Source: Gymnopilus junonius (taxonomy: Eukaryota; Basidiomycota; Agaricomycetes; Agaricales; Galerinaceae). Taken from it: 20,457 nucleotides of DNA. Both the position numbers and the translations under genes were made by a program. Positions 1-9,477 of the stretch are shown piece by piece. The stretch's first letter is position 1, and each line of letters starts with the position of its first letter. Location of the stretch: assembly GCA_015501075.1 (NCBI GenBank), contig JADNYJ010000559.1, positions 1-20,457 on the forward strand, read 5' to 3'. The notes below the pieces were generated by a model that did no database searches, had not been told where the DNA came from, and worked only from the letters and a program-made list of their open reading frames with translations.

Positions 1-1227
1 CGAATCCATGTCACCCAAGAGAAGTATGAGAGTGCTTGGACTTAATATAAAATGAAATAAGAAAATGGCGGCAGAAGCAGCACCTATACATACAGATATA
101 ACCTGGGAAGAAATCTATAAAACGAAAGCATGATTATATATATACGACCGGCTAGGACAAGAACTTACACCACGTGAAAGAGCCAATGAAGCCAAACAAG
201 AAGAATCTTTCACGGCTGATACCGCCTCTATTACCCATCCCAGCATACTGCTGGGAGTGCAAGGTATTGAAAAGCGCACAATTGACAAGGTTAGCGGGCC
301 AAATCATAGATGGAGGGTCGACGAGGAATCGACGGGCGATACCACCAATGGAATAACCAATGAGCTGAGTAGACATGACTACAAACCATTGGTCTTGCGG
401 CGTATTTTCCTCAGCAGCGGTTACCCCCAATGAGTGGCAGTGCACTTACAACTGAAGTTGTAGACCTGGTCGTAATAGACCCTCTGCACTGCGATAATAT
501 CCGTTGCATATGCAGAACCAGAGCCCACAGTCGCCTAGCATAATGATATGTAAACTGAACCTTGAACGATGAGAAGAAAACTGACCATGATCTGTTTCGA
601 AAAATGTACATTAGCGGATGACAAGTTAAATCTGAAGGATGCTGAGCGTACAGTAATGAGCACATGTTCCTTCACGGTAAATGGTCCAGGGTTGATCTTG
701 ACCCCAAAGATAGTCCAATTGGGAAGCCATGCAGCGGCAGCTCTCCCCATGGGGAAGGATAGAAGCTGGGCTACGATACCACCGATGGTGACGGAAGGGA
801 AGCGGAAGAAGAAGAATTGATTGAGTCCTGGAATTACGATCGCCCATGCAAGACCAATGACCCAAGTGCGGAAGGTCGTTACGGGCATGCTCGGGTCATC
901 CGTATTCGCGACTGCAGATCGAACTTCGGGATAAGGACTTTCATCGTCGAATGCGATTATATTCTCCTTGTCCAAATTGGGGTCTTCGAACACAGCTCCA
1001 GTCAACTCCTATATGCTGGCGCTTAGCAGCGAAGTTGTACAAACTACATTGCAATACATACTGCAATATGAGATTCTAAAGTAATAATCATCCTATGAGC
1101 GGAAACCACAAGGCCGACAACAACAGGGCATACCATCGAGGACTTTCGTGTCATGTTCGACGCCCTTCTCGATGTCGGACTCCTGTGTGGGAGACGGGGG
1201 CGAATATTGAGGGGCCGCCTGACTCAT
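1..1227 (-). CDS. Oligopeptide transporter, OPT family (N-terminal part, runs off the window)
   Basis: Proton-coupled OPT-family transporter that moves small peptides across the plasma or an internal membrane. Proposed exons on the minus strand: 1227-1134, 995-652, 591-586, 534-450, 393-169, 114-94, 40-1. The start ATG at 1227-1225 gives a Pro/Ser-rich, acidic cytosolic tail (SDIEKG), as is usual in fungal OPTs. Family blocks then follow in order: SPYPEVRSAV, LNQFFFFRFPS, FPMGRAAAAWLPN, GPFTVKEHVLIT, SAYATDIIAVQRV, MSTQLIGYSIGGIARR, MIWPANLVNCALFNTLH, GGISRERFF and, across two introns, a Trp-Tyr-Phe-Phe-Pro-Gly-Tyr segment. All phases agree. A six-base exon (586-591, Ile-Met) is needed to complete the conserved KEHVLIT-IM block. 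The protein is cut in an early membrane segment; the remaining two thirds lie left of base 1. Very sure of the family, less sure of the first splice (996-1133). Confidence 0.93.
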
Positions 1228-2877
1228 TGCTAGAGTGAGTGGAGAGGAGAGGTTCCACGCAGAAGAAAGAAACGTTTCTTGAGGGGGAATACCTTATAAA
1301 CTAGCACACAACGGAATTCACGACCGGCCAACCGGAATCTAAATGCGTGTCCACGATAAGACAGCGGATGCACATGCTCAACGCCATCTCGACAAGTAGA
1401 AATATCGGCCTGAGGAATACCTAAAATTGTCTGAGAACTATTTTCCCAGTATTGACTGCAGCCACCAGATACGAATGGAGACGGGATGCAGGAAAATGCC
1501 ACGGCCAGCTCAGGGGAATTCTGAACCCGATTCGGTGCATTGCAAATCGGCCAGACTTCAATACATATGCGACCCACGAAGCCGTAGAGATTGCCCGACA
1601 CGATTATTTTTACTGCGAAGTTGCCCACGCAAGCTTGCTCGGAAAGATTCGAAAATTCCTGCGAGGTCGTCGACCGCTTGATATAACAATTAACGTTCAT
1701 AAGAACCTGTCTTTCCCGAAGTAGCTCTAACCAATCAGAGGACAGCCCTAACACTCTATGTACGATTCAATGAACAGGGGAGCATCACGATGGAAATAAA
1801 CAACTTACGAGCTGGATAAATCGTCCCCGGATGTTGTTTGCTATGACATCACTTGATTTTTCGTGCGACTAGTAGTACGGTCTAAAATAGATGGCTTGCC
1901 AGCCGATTAGAATCTTTGAGTCGAGAACACCACAGATTCTCCGAACATCCATAAACCTGGGGACACGGCGTAGATCGCCATCGCTAGAAATTAAATTCAT
2001 TCAATTTCGCGAATTATGCAATATTTTCTCTGACCTTCAGGGCGTGGAGTGTCTTAAGTTCCTGAGTCGTGACACTGCGCAGCAGCCAGTCATTATGTCG
2101 ACAGCAGTGTTCATAATTTCCATGCGTCCGACTGGGCCCCATGGGAAGAAATGGCTAGTACATAATCCGGCATTAGAAGAATTCACGAGGAAGAGTAGAT
2201 GTAACCCTATTGCGACTAACCGAGCTGTATTAAATGGAGAAGCAAACTCCAGTCAAAGGTGGATTACGATAGTCCAGTCTTCGCGGATTAGACTGGACCA
2301 TAATATCGTTAGGATAATGGGTGGTCTCCATGATATCCATTTATATTTTCACCAGATACATGTGCATGGCAGCCCAATAGTTGCATCTCTCGACAATAGC
2401 CTTGGTGGTGCCAAACCAAGGTATTCAAGACGTCTGCGACTGTGGGAGCAGTAACTCTAGGCTAAGACTACAGTTAGCAAATAAAGAGAAACACTTGTGA
2501 CCTGGACAGGTTATCGTTGTTTCTAACTTCGAAATCAGCCGTGCAGAAATAGACGGGACAAAAAACAGTAGGATTTCACACCATGGTAGCACCGCAATTG
2601 TCGAAATGTTGTATGAAGGACGTAATGTGTAATATCCGTCCTTCTGTTGATTTGTGTATGGAAGTCAAAGAATGCGCGGGGTCAGCCAGTCGCCGAAAGT
2701 TCGTAATCTAGCAGAGAAGGCTCGGAGTCGGCGAAGTTGACTCGCTGGAAATTTGTAGCTCCGTCTCAAAAATTCGCAGGAGTTTCACGTGCATTTCCTC
2801 TTCCACTGGTCCAACTTCCCAAGTTTAAACTTTAAACGTCCAACGCTCAGCAACTAATACAGACCTGGGTAGTGGAG
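1228..2877. other. 1.65-kb stretch without a recognisable gene
   Basis: This lies between the divergently oriented OPT start and GT25 start, so it should hold both promoters. The longest open frame is 1891-2454 on the plus strand (187 codons, codon use unremarkable). A minus-strand frame at 1230-1754 and overlapping plus-strand frames at 1427-1724 also exist. None of the translations resembles a family I know, none has a convincing exon chain, and hydrophobicity and codon bias do not favour one strand. It could be a decayed gene, a degenerate transposon or simple intergenic DNA. Near the right end there is a CACGTG box at about 2787 and an AT-rich palindrome at 2823-2837 (GTTTAAAC followed by TTTAAAC), roughly 40-90 bp before the GT25 start. 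Confidence 0.4.
1891..2454 (+). other. Open frame of 187 codons, coding status doubtful
   Basis: The frame opens at an ATG (1891) and stays open to a TAA at 2452-2454. The translation is basic and Ile/Arg-rich, has no signal peptide, no membrane segment and no motif I recognise. No spliced extension was obvious on either side. I list it only because it is the longest uninterrupted frame in an otherwise empty 1.65 kb; chance openness or a degenerate gene are both reasonable explanations. Confidence 0.15.
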
Positions 2878-4095
2878 ATGAAGATTAGGCTAAGCATGCC
2901 ATACACTCTGAGGTCACTCCGTTCTCAAAAATTCATATCCATCGTGATGCTGTTATGCATGATATTATCGACAGTTTTGTGCTTATATCTCGATACGATT
3001 CTCCTCAAGGCGTCGCAGCAGCTGGAGTCCCTCCATTTTCTGGAAGTCAAATCACCTGTGAATCCTCTCGACTTTATAGAGCAAATATACGTATTATCAC
3101 TTCCTGAACGTCGGTCCAGGCGAGAAGCTATGGAAAAGCTTCGCCTTGCCCTCGGCTTGAACTGGTCCTATGTCGATGCTTTTCCCGCGGACGTTCCCTT
3201 GGTGGAACGTATCATGAATTTGGTTTCATTTGTACGCGACAATTACTCTATGTTCTTCAAGAGCGAGCATCGAAATACTTCAGAGTTTCTCAACAATCGA
3301 ACTGTATCTCTGTTTTGGCCTAAGAACATCGACGAACTGGCTATTTCTTTTCAAGGGCTAGACATCTGGAGTTCAGATCTCAACATCTCTAAGGTGCCCT
3401 TCGGCAACTCGTCCATTACGCCAAGCCCGCCTCTGGCATGTGCTACCAAAGATTACAGGATAGCAACTCTCTCATCTGCACTCCCGGAGCACCTTGTTCT
3501 CACCCCCGCTCGCGTCGCTTGCTGGCATTCACACCTGTATGTCATCCATAAAATAGCCAACAGCCTGAAATCCGACAACCCCGGTGCTGCTCTTATCCTG
3601 GAGGATGATGTAGATATGGAGAAAGATATCGTGAAGCAATTGCGCAGTCTATGGCCGCTCCTACCTCCTAGGTGGGATATTATATTCTTAGGTGCATATT
3701 ACTTCCTCTGTATGAGATATGGTGGGTTCTAAATTAACTCTTATCTAGGGCATTGTTGGTCAGACGAGCGGAAAGGTCGGCTGCTGATGCAGAATACATC
3801 TATTGAAGTACCGCCCTATCCTCAATTGTATACTTCCAGCAGTCCCAAATGCACGCACGCCTACGCCCTTTCACGCATTGGCGCCCGTCGTCTTCTCCTA
3901 CACCTTCGTTATCCGCCCTTCGCATATTCACGGGCTATAGATCAAGCATTTTCATGGCTAATTGAAAGCAGACGACTGAACAGCTTTTCCATTGTTCCGA
4001 GCCTGGTCGTCCAAAGAAAAATAGAGAAAAGTGACGTAGTGCCTGGTTTTGGTAGCAAATGGAAAGATCGTCTCATCAATGGTATTTTTGGTTGA
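2878..4095 (+). CDS. Type II membrane glycosyltransferase, family GT25
   Basis: Exons 2878-3691 and 3749-4095, joined by a 57-bp intron (GT at 3692, AG at 3748, phase 1 within a Gly codon), give 386 residues. Residues about 18-40 form one hydrophobic membrane anchor after a short basic tail, so the enzyme should face the Golgi or ER lumen. The GT25 core begins with YVLSLPERRSRREAM (about 71-85), followed by TPARVACWHSHLYVIHKI and ALILEDDVDM with the acidic Glu-Asp-Asp at 242-244, the presumed nucleotide-sugar/metal site of this family. Exon 2 carries a further conserved block, THAYALSRIGARRLL, and AIDQAFSWL. The sugar donor and acceptor cannot be read from sequence; fungal GT25-like proteins are mostly uncharacterised. 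The ATG at 2878 is preferred over an in-frame GTG two codons upstream. Confidence 0.88.
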
Positions 4096-4501
4096 AATTT
4101 AACCTCTTTACCTTGGCTCCTGTGGGTGACCGCCCAACAAATATTTACTAGATACGATACTGTACCGTGTTTATGTGAATGATGCTTATTATGCTACAGA
4201 CGGACCGATAGCGTGGAAGTATTATTACACCCAATTGCATGGCGATATAGCTATTCGCATTTCTTGCTTTGTTCCAAGCATAACCAGGCAAGGCTAGACG
4301 AAACTCATGGGATTCTAAATCCTGCAAATTTATTGGTTATATTAGTAAACTTTGCTCGAAGCCTCTGAGGGAGAAGGGGACTGAACTGCTCTGTCAATTT
4401 ACTATTAACTGTAATGATTTTCTGTTGTGTGCCAGTCTAGACTCTTTCCTTACACCTGTTATGCTGATGTTATAATATAAGTTAACTGACCCACCCATAT
4501 C
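4096..4501. other. Intergenic, 3' flank of GT25 and 5' flank of the tRNA gene
   Basis: No open frame of interest on either strand. AT-rich DNA probably containing the GT25 3' untranslated region and the upstream flank of the tRNA gene. No repeat or mobile element end was recognised. Confidence 0.5.
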
Positions 4502-4587
4502 GGCCTTATGGTCTAGTAGCATGATTCCTCCTTTGGGTTTAGGCACCTGATTGGAGGAGGTCCTGGGTTCAATTCCCAGTGAGGCCC
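4502..4587 (+). tRNA. tRNA-Pro, anticodon UGG, with 14-nt intron
   Basis: Cloverleaf read by eye. The 7-bp acceptor stem pairs 4502-4508 (GGCCTTA) with 4580-4586 (TGAGGCC) with one G-T pair, discriminator C at 4587. Anticodon stem CCTCC (4527-4531) pairs with GGAGG (4553-4557). The loop holds TGG at 4534-4536, and an intron of 14 nt at 4538-4551 sits one base 3' of the anticodon, the standard position of nuclear tRNA introns. Variable loop AGGTC, T stem CTGGG/CCCAG with loop TTCAATT. The internal B box GGTTCAATTCC (4566-4576) is close to consensus. No CCA is encoded, as expected in a eukaryote. Confidence 0.93.
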
Positions 4588-4592
4588 TTTTT
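4588..4592 (+). terminator. RNA polymerase III T-run terminator
   Basis: A run of five T directly follows the discriminator base of tRNA-Pro, the normal Pol III stop signal. Confidence 0.8.
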
Positions 4593-4618
4593 GGTCAAAG
4601 CATGTACTTGAACGTTCT

Positions 4619-4626
4619 ATCCAGCC
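4619..4626. repeat. Left target site duplication of the hAT element (ATCCAGCC)
   Basis: The 8-bp sequence is repeated perfectly at 5532-5539, immediately outside both inverted ends. Eight-bp duplications are the hallmark of hAT insertion. Confidence 0.9.
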
Positions 4627-5531
4627 TAAGGCTCCAACCATATACTATACGTATAGACCCTCAGGCGTATATATACGGATACAATTGATTAGAGTATATA
4701 TACTGTATATATAGAGTATAGTATAGGGTTTTTCTAAGGGTCGATTTCTCCGTGTTTCCGTTTGCGCTTCATGGGCTCGTTTACATCAAATAGGCCGCAG
4801 CGGATCCATACCTTCGATAGCAAAGCCTTACATACCGTCTCAGCTTTCAGAGACCCACGTAAGTCACTGCAAATATGGCGAGACTTGGAGAAGGTACGTT
4901 CTACGGAGACACTGGTGGCAGGGATTGCAAGAAAGTCACGAGCCATTCTCGCGATAGTGGGAAAGGCAGCGCCGTGGACCTGCAATAAGATGAGTTTGGT
5001 CATAAAACATGATTAATGAGCTATAGACGTACCTTCCACCAAGTGAGAGGATCCATCAGGTCTCCTCGGCCTCCCTCAAATCTCAAATATCGCTTCACCT
5101 CATCTTGAAATAACTCCTTGGGCATGGCACTAGCGGTAGCAGGCTTGTCAGTCTCAACAAAGTTGAAATCAAGGATGCCGGCAAGCCACTTTTCCGAAGA
5201 AGTTGAAGAAGTTGCGATAGTAGAAGAGCTTGACGACGGCTCTTTCGAAGCAGCAGCTGAGGGTTGATTTATGCCTTCCGGCGGATTTTCGAAGTACGTC
5301 GTGGCGACCTGATTACCTGGAAGCCGATGATCCTTGCATTGGGGTAATATATTGCCATCGGACGGTCACTATAGGGGCTCCTAAACCGGTAAATTATGAA
5401 CCGTATATAGTAACCGTATACCATATTTAATGTACAGTATACGAGCCTCGAAGAGGCCTATAGATATACCTATAGAAATACAGTATATACCATATATATA
5501 GGGTATAGTATACTGTACGGTTGGAGCCTTA
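4627..5531. mobile_element. Internally deleted hAT DNA transposon, 905 bp
   Basis: Termini are perfect 13-bp inverted repeats, TAAGGCTCCAACC at 4627-4639 and its complement at 5519-5531, flanked by an 8-bp duplication. Just inside both ends lie AT-rich subterminal stretches built of GTATA/TATAC words; for example the word GTATAGTATA occurs at both ends (near 4715-4725 and 5502-5512). A small hairpin with GCCTC/GAGGC arms is near 5445. The only coding content is the C-terminal part of a transposase on the minus strand. At 905 bp it is far too short to encode a full hAT transposase (usually 600 or more residues), so it is non-autonomous. Intact ends and duplication suggest a fairly recent insertion. 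Confidence 0.9.
4734..5350 (-). pseudogene. hAT transposase, C-terminal remnant with hATC dimerisation domain
   Basis: Two exon pieces, about 5350-5033 and 4979-4734 (TAG stop), joined by a 53-bp intron at 4980-5032 (GTACGT...GCAG, phase 0). The downstream piece reads ARMARDFLAIPATSVSVERT followed by FSKSRHICSDLRGSLKAETV, the conserved hATC dimerisation block, and ends in a basic KRKRK tail. The upstream piece has a serine-rich linker and a YLRFEGGRG...DPLTWW segment, also typical just before hATC. The BED zinc finger and the catalytic RNase H-like core are absent; the frame dissolves near 5350, which I take as the internal deletion junction. The remnant has no start of its own and is unlikely to be a working protein. 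Confidence 0.88.
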
Positions 5532-5539
5532 ATCCAGCC
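5532..5539. repeat. Right target site duplication of the hAT element (ATCCAGCC)
   Basis: Exact copy of 4619-4626, directly after the right inverted end. It lies 230 bp before the CSN7 start codon. Confidence 0.9.
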
Positions 5540-5768
5540 TCTTCCGTCCGTGTATGTACTTTTTCATTTGCATCTGGTCATTAGTAACGTAATTTTTGTA
5601 GATAAATCCACTTGACTGGTTGAGTCTGGGAGACCTTTTGTTACATGTTTGTGACCAAGGGTGACGGCTCATTGTCGTCGTCCGTCACAGCGAGGACTGT
5701 CATCTTGTGTTCAACCACTTTCAATTGATTTCCACTTTCTGACTTCGACTATATCATCAACTTTAAGC

Positions 5769-6859
5769 ATGGATCTCGCTAATTCGTCCGCGAAGCTCGA
5801 GCCTTTCTTACTCATGGCCAAGTCTGTAAAGGGCGCTGCTGCTGCTAAACTCATCCAGGACGCCACATCTGCGCCGGGCGTATTCGTATTTTCAGAATTA
5901 CTAGAATTGCCCAACATTCAAGAGGTATGCTGCATTTGTATTTAATTATGGGTTGGTTTGAAATATCAACCAATTAGCTTGGGAAAAGCGAACAACAGGA
6001 GAAGTTCCTCTCCCTATTAAAGCTTTTCGCTTATAAGACATACCAGGATTATCTTCGTACGTCTCTTTATGAATCTCGTATCCGCTCTATCTCACGGAAG
6101 CAGAGCACAAGGATAGCTTGCCTCCTTTGAACCAGGTGCAGATTACGAAACTCAAGCACTTGACGATTGTATCGTTAGCTACGGATCGACGAGTAAGCTA
6201 CTACTCATATCATGCTCTGTATTATTTCTTATCAGTCATATAGATTCTTCCATATGCAGAACTTTTGAGGGCCCTCGATGTCTCGAACGTGCGAGAGTTA
6301 GAGGATCTTATCATCGACGCCATTTATCTTGACCTTCTGCAAGGGAAGCTTGATCAAAAAGAGGAGCAGCTGGAGGTATCTTACACGATGGGGCGAGACC
6401 TTGAGCCAGGTAAACTGGAGCAAGTCCTGGCGGCATTAAAGGATTGGTGTGTAACGTCACTCGCTTCAGCATTCTTCTAGTCTGATAAGAAACCTAGGGC
6501 ATCCACAACTTCCGCCGTCCTGGCCACTCTAGATGCGAAGATCAATGCCATTGCGGCTGATACGGCAGCGGCCAAGCTTAACGAACAAGAACACGAGAAG
6601 ATTCTTCAGAATACTCTCAAGGACGTTCACGAGAGGCAGAAAGAAAAAAGTATGGGTGGCGGTATGGCTAGCAGGCGGGCTGCTTTCCAGGTGAATGATC
6701 GAGAGAACATGATGGATGTCGATGAACCAGAAAATAAAAACAAGAATCGGAAGTAAGTATCTTCTGCTTCATCAGCGACATCGTCTCGTCCTTACCTCTT
6801 CTCTTTCAAGGGCCTCGCAGGATATGGCGAAAACTGCTAGAAAACGGAACAAATTCTGA
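5769..6859 (+). CDS. CSN7: COP9 signalosome subunit 7 (PCI domain)
   Basis: Subunit of the COP9 signalosome, the complex that removes NEDD8 from cullins. Exons 5769-5924, 5978-6056, 6104-6192, 6244-6446, 6498-6752 and 6811-6859 sum to 831 nt, 276 residues, near the family's usual size. All introns are 47-58 bp with consistent phase. In order: an N-terminal helical part ([33 protein letters not shown]), [17 protein letters not shown], a [11 protein letters not shown] segment, then the PCI winged-helix part with [37 protein letters not shown] and ALKDWAST (the Trp codon is split by an intron). A charged coiled-coil tail ends in a basic KRNKF. Intron 2 offers two acceptors three bases apart (AAG at 6100, CAG at 6103). 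The hAT insertion sits in its upstream region. Confidence 0.9.
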
Positions 6860-7780
6860 AAGTTTGTCATTTTCATTGTCCTCCCTTGTTTCCTCGTCGT
6901 CCCATCATCGTGTTGTATTTCATACCTCTGAATTGTAATCATACTGAGTTACCTGGTCTCCAATGTCCAGACAAGATGAATCATTTACCCAGATTTCACC
7001 TGCCAATGTGCAACATCGTTCTTGGCGGAGTAATTATATTTGTTGTGTTGAGACATGACAACGTGTTTCGACGCACAAAATCGAGGATAGGACGGTGCCG
7101 AACCCTAGGCTTTTGATATCCCTGCTCATATTAGTGCTATCTGCCATTCAAAATTGTCAGTTATCGTGCAGAGCGACTCTTCAACAGGATATGTGCGTCA
7201 TCTGCTTCTTCGATTCACCTTGTCTTACTTAGCCGTACTGATCGCATTGAGGGTGACTAGTATCGGTTGCCACGACGCTGGCATGCGGCATCGAGAATGC
7301 TGATATGAAGAGGTGTTCCCTTTAACGTCTGATCTTTGCGATATGGGCTGCTTGTTCAAATCTGTATAAGACGGGTCGGCGCTCTCCTCAAACCATTGGC
7401 AAGATGTGGTACACCATTGATGTTTTGATGGTGATGACATGTCCTTGGCGGTGTAAGATGCCCCTTTTTATTTTTTTTCTGACCCGAAATTGATTGAAAT
7501 ACAATAGGCTAATTCATAGTGGCCTAATAATAGCACAAAAAATGCTGTGAGTCTGGCGGCTTACCTGCCATGCCGCAACAGGGCGGACACTGCTTGGAAC
7601 GCCTCCGTCACCCTTATGAAATCGATAACAATAGTCCCTGATCGAGAAATCCCTTGCTAGCGCCGCCAACTAGCCTTAATCTTGTACACATACAACAAAA
7701 GACCTTGCCCGCCTTGTGTCCTCGTTGCTCCCTTCTCCCGTCATCACTTATCGCCTCAGCTGGGCTTGCTTATCAGACGG
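6860..7780. other. Intergenic region, with a possible relic on the minus strand
   Basis: Contains the CSN7 3' end and the upstream region of the next gene. Short frames at 6886-7116 (plus) and 7225-7440 (minus) were inspected. The plus frame shows nothing. The minus one is listed separately as a doubtful ankyrin relic. A T-rich tract near 7470 is unremarkable. Confidence 0.4.
7225..7440 (-). pseudogene. Possible decayed ankyrin-repeat fragment
   Basis: On the minus strand one frame reads ESADPSYTDLNKQ, a neighbouring frame AAHIAKI, and a third GTPLHISILDAACQ. In that order these resemble the turn and helices of ankyrin repeats (the family pattern G-ADP-...-TPLH-A). They lie in different frames separated by one or two bases, with no start, splice chain or downstream continuation. 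This may be a degraded gene end or coincidence; the similarity is short. Confidence 0.25.
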
Positions 7781-8726
7781 ATGTCTGACGTACTGGATAG
7801 CGCTGCGGACCTGACCTCAACCCCAATCTCAACACCGGCCAGCGCACTTACGGATGGCGAGGTAGCAGAGTCGAAGGATGTTGAAGAGAACAGCACCCCC
7901 GAGCCGAGCGCTGAAACGCAACCAAATACCATCATCACCACTGCCGAAGCTGGCTCGTCATCGTCATCGTCATCGTCCCAGCCAACTACTAAGGGCTACG
8001 CAACGACTGCGGAGGCGATTGCAAACTTCAGGCCTACGTCGCATGAGGTGGTGAAAGGGATCGCACCACACGTGTTTGATGAGCGGAAGCGGCGGCGGAG
8101 TCACCCGCGATCAGGATCACGCAGCCCGAAGCCGTACTGGTATGCGGCGGGAAGTGGAGAGAGGAGGCCTTCCCTCTGCGAGGCGGCGCTACTGTCATTG
8201 CGTGGGACGAGCACTCAATTTACCTAGGTGAGCGACTTCGGTTTTTTTGCCTTGTTGATTGTGATTCCCTAGTTCTCATCAATCTGCCGACGATGTAGAA
8301 CAAACTGACACCTCTTCTAAACGTTCTCCGTCTACTGAAAAGAAAGGAAAAGCGCTGACAGCTTCTCATGCATCACTCGGAGATTCCGAGAACGCAAAAC
8401 GTAACCGACGTATCAAAATCGAGAAACCTGGGTGGAACACTTCAGGGTTGATATCCATTTACTGAAGTGAGTCGATATCAGCTCATATCTTCTCCTTAAT
8501 TTCCCTTATCTTTCCTTCTCATTTTCTATTTCATCATCGGAGAATGTTCACTCACGATCCTGTCTACCTAACTTCCAGGTCCATCGGTATCAAACTGAAG
8601 TACGTCATGACCGGCGCTCTCTATTCGCCTACGTCTCGTGCTAATCACGGAAATCTTACACCCCCATGATTGTTACTTCACAGGCTTGCCACCTCGATAA
8701 ACCCTTCGACAAAACCTAGACCGTAG
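7781..8726 (+). CDS. Unrecognised gene with a serine-rich N-terminus, two apparent frame breaks
   Basis: No family recognised. ATG at 7781 opens a Ser/Thr/Glu-rich low-complexity region (eight consecutive Ser around 7955-7978), then TTAEAIANFRPTSHEVVKGI. At about 8080-8104, in a GCGGAAGCGGCGGCGGAG run, coding sense appears to move to the frame reading ITQPEAVLVCGG and GGATVIAWDEHSIYLG up to the donor at 8228. Further exons: 8299-8466, 8579-8599 and 8684-8726, joined by good GT-AG introns. Exon 2 is basic (KRNRRIKIEKPGW). It meets TGA at 8462-8464 only two bases before its donor; adding one base would give Trp-Lys and lead in phase into SIGIKLK and LATSINPSTKP before the final TAG. Both breaks look like one missing base. 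Alternatives: an unrecognised intron near 8050-8124, or real pseudogenisation. Confidence 0.5.
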
Positions 8727-9477
8727 ATGCCCCTGTTTATTTATGCGTAGACAGCAGACAGGGACCCAGTCAGACTTTCTTTTCTTTATGTTACCTCTAT
8801 CTTCTTTTTATTTTATGTATCACAGCACCGCTATGGCTGACATAGGTTTGATATCCAGTTCTGCATAATATGACAAGCACATCTTTAGGTTTTCCTTCTC
8901 AAATCATCAACACTCCATCACTCGTTTCTGTTCTTTAACTTTTGTATACCCACCCATATGAACACTGAAGTGGGCAATATCACAACATCGTATACCGTTC
9001 ACCAACAAAATCTGACATCGGCTAACCAACTAAATTTCGGACTTCCTTACATGGTTATTGGATTTCCTTTTGGAGGATATTTACTTTCAACCTCAGCGGC
9101 ACCCAGAACGATCGCCTTACATACTATCCACAACTAGTCCTACAGATCATGTTATATTCCAGGAACAATTCTCACCTCAAAGACGACGGATTTTGAAGGG
9201 ATTAATTGTCCATATGAACTTTGACATGGCTATAACAGTTGGGTCTCAAGACTGTCAGAACAGTCTATAATTGCTACGCCCACGGTGACATTGGACGAGT
9301 TATGGTGGGAACATTTAACCAAAGTCCTGTACAGTGTCTGATTTTTGCTTAAGGTGTCAGCATGGTGAATCCGACTGTAAGAATTTTGGCGCTATCATTA
9401 AGAAATTTCAACGCAAAGAACGGGGCTATGAATACTATACAGGATCTGAAGAGGTGGTTGCTCATTTGACTTCTCTC
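8727..9477. other. Mostly non-coding stretch with short open frames
   Basis: Pyrimidine-rich DNA downstream of the previous gene, then two short plus-strand frames: 8958-9137 (59 codons from a real ATG) and an overlapping one around 9058-9270. Neither translation resembles a known protein and no splice chain was evident. Likely 3' flanks of two converging genes (plus-strand gene ending at 8726, minus-strand 14-3-3 ending at 9478). Confidence 0.35.

Noticed and set aside
1230..1754. Minus-strand frame of 174 codons as a possible upstream extension or second transporter
   Set aside because: The OPT start is well placed at 1227 and the frame lacks membrane segments or any family motif.
2823..2837. 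GTTTAAAC-TTTAAAC palindrome before the GT25 start
   Set aside because: Short AT-rich palindromes are expected by chance here; no second copy or known factor site supports a regulatory call.
4640..4730. AT-rich palindromic words suggesting a replication origin or matrix attachment site
   Set aside because: They recur at the other end of the same element and are better explained as hAT subterminal repeats.
4762..5016. Plus-strand open frame inside the hAT element
   Set aside because: It is the reverse frame of the conserved hATC region on the minus strand and crosses its intron.
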